Source: CAZDDW01 sp964480695 (GTDB taxonomy: Bacteria; Patescibacteriota; Patescibacteriia; UBA9934; CAZDDW01). Taken from it: a stretch of DNA of 13,575 bases. The notes beneath the pieces were generated by a model. That model saw only the letters and a program-made list of their open reading frames with translations. It made no database searches and was not told the origin of the DNA. How positions within the stretch are numbered: the stretch's first letter is position 1; the number at the start of each line of letters is the position of its first letter. The DNA is taken from the NCBI GenBank assembly GCA_964480695.1, contig CAYZPO010000025.1:1-13575 (forward strand), read 5' to 3'. The position numbers and the translations under genes were made by a program. This document shows positions 13,039-13,575 of this stretch, one piece after another.

Positions 13039-13575
13039 ATTGCTCTAAATATTTTAGATAGCACTCTTTACAATAAATTTGTCGCTCAGGATACGTAGCA
13101 TTTTGAGCGGTCATGATATCCTTGTTACAAGCTGAACACCTGATATCAATAAACCGTGCGGAATTCTCTTCGATAGACAGCGTATTCATCCGATCCATAA
13201 AATGTCGATCTGGCAGTGGAAGACCAAGCTTGCGATACAAATTCAACTCTGGCTGAATAAAAGCAAAATAACGTCGTTCTTTCTCATCGTAGAACGGTTT
13301 GCCGACAATATCCTCGTCTTTGACGTCGTTAATACAATCTGGAACCTCAGACGAAGGCCGAGCATTCTTACTGTCATCTAACTCACCCAAAGCCCCGTCC
13401 TCGCTTTCATCAAATACCGGAGCTCCGATCGTCTTACCAACTCCTTTTGGCGGAGCTAGATATATCTTAGCTCCGCAACGCGACCAAGGATTAACCCCCA
13501 TAGACGCTGGGAAGAATTCACCATAACTTCCCTGCTCTAGCATCCAACACTTAAGTTCATCAAGCCTGATCCAAT
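13031..13575 (-). CDS. Copy A: C-terminal part of Cys-rich paralog (start outside window)
   Basis: The frame is open from the window edge at 13575 to the TAA at 13033-13031, giving 180 residues of a C-terminal part. It starts within the segment after the second CFG module (WIRLDELKCWMLEQG), so the true N-terminus is outside; the internal Met at 13543 is not the start. Visible elements are GSYGEFFP, the GALGELDD stretch, PDCINDVKDEDIVGKPFYD, the DRHFMDRM helix and a complete ribbon CSAC...CKEC ending YLEQYG. The motif GSYGEF is shared with copy E. It lies upstream of copy B in the same direction, 38 bases away. Confidence 0.9.
   Translation of the reverse strand, partial: WIRLDELKCWMLEQGSYGEFFPASMGVNPWSRCGAKIYLAPPKGVGKTIGAPVFDESEDGALGELDDSKNARPSSEVPDCINDVKDEDIVGKPFYDEKERRYFAFIQPELNLYRKLGLPLPDRHFMDRMNTLSIEENSARFIDIRCSACNKDIMTAQNATYPERQIYCKECYLKYLEQYG

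Larger units (their letters stand above)
1..13575 (-). repeat. Tandem array of nine paralogous genes of one Cys-rich family
   Basis: Every protein-coding gene in the window belongs to the same family and lies on the minus strand, head to tail. Seven copies lie wholly inside (one interrupted by a stop codon) and one partial copy touches each window edge. All share the start MxxxPxYD/FD, a W-[YL]-K-K-[FL]-x-V-P-P motif near residue 45, two CFG modules, an ML-x-x-G-x-YG motif near residue 412 and a terminal YLEQYG/YLETNG. The DNA encoding the CFG modules is visibly similar between copies, for example around 1130-1210, 8330-8410 and 11815-11885. The array clearly extends beyond both ends, so its total size is unknown. 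The orderly copy length argues for expansion by unequal exchange with selection for intact copies. Confidence 0.95.

Noticed and set aside
583..13526. Many other open frames of 60-120 codons on both strands inside the array genes
   Set aside because: They are overlaps of the conserved family frames; their sequences follow the real genes' repeats and carry no domain of their own.
1..13575. CRISPR array or insertion sequence
   Set aside because: The repetition is due to paralogous coding sequence; there are no short regular repeats with spacers, no transposase and no terminal inverted repeats.

Overview
The whole window is one tandem array of a single protein family, all on the minus strand. 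Nine copies are visible, transcribed right to left. Labelled in that order they are: A (5' end outside the window), B (broken by one in-frame TAG), C, D, E, F, G, H (intact, 576-581 residues) and I (only its first 78 codons are inside). No other protein family is present. The copies share a large cytosolic-looking protein with two Cys-x2-Cys-x2-Cys-Phe-Gly modules and a C-terminal CxxC...CxxC zinc ribbon. I recognise this architecture (N-terminal GER-C...GEKW...VPP block, HPxxG...W block, FFEQ block, CFGCVGL...K.YCIFNK.Y..EEY module) from candidate phyla radiation / Patescibacteria genomes, where relatives are labelled hypothetical or, misleadingly, 'CaiB/BaiF family'. The function is unknown. 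That family, the absence of Shine-Dalgarno motifs and the standard genetic code (TAA, TAG and TGA all end genes at the same conserved C-terminus) suggest a Patescibacteria-type genome; the lineage is an inference.

Layout on the minus strand: A ends at 13031, a 38-base spacer follows, then B (12992-11256), C (11263-9521) and D (9519-7780). After a strong terminator (7747-7775) comes a 276-base gap with a tRNA-like element (7599-7668, plus strand). Then E (7503-5773), F (5780-4047), G (4054-2321) and H (2328-583). A second gap of 347 bases (236-582) carries a second, better tRNA-like gene (396-470, plus strand) and a bidirectional terminator, followed by I (235 leftward). Within runs the genes are coupled: at B/C, E/F, F/G and G/H the next ATG lies inside the last codons of the previous gene (an 8-base ATGGYTAR overlap), and at C/D the spacing is one base.

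The proteins keep a conserved frame (N-terminus, both CFG modules, C-terminal block and ribbon) around two variable segments, roughly residues 140-215 and 290-370, rich in Cys, Ser, Asn and Asp in a spacing that looks like a beta-solenoid. Local similarities between copies do not follow one tree, which suggests recombination or gene conversion. Points worth a second look are the expansion itself, the nested start codons, the nonsense codon in B, the two similarly built tRNA-like gaps, and short Cys-containing reading frames just ahead of the three uncoupled genes (B, E, I).
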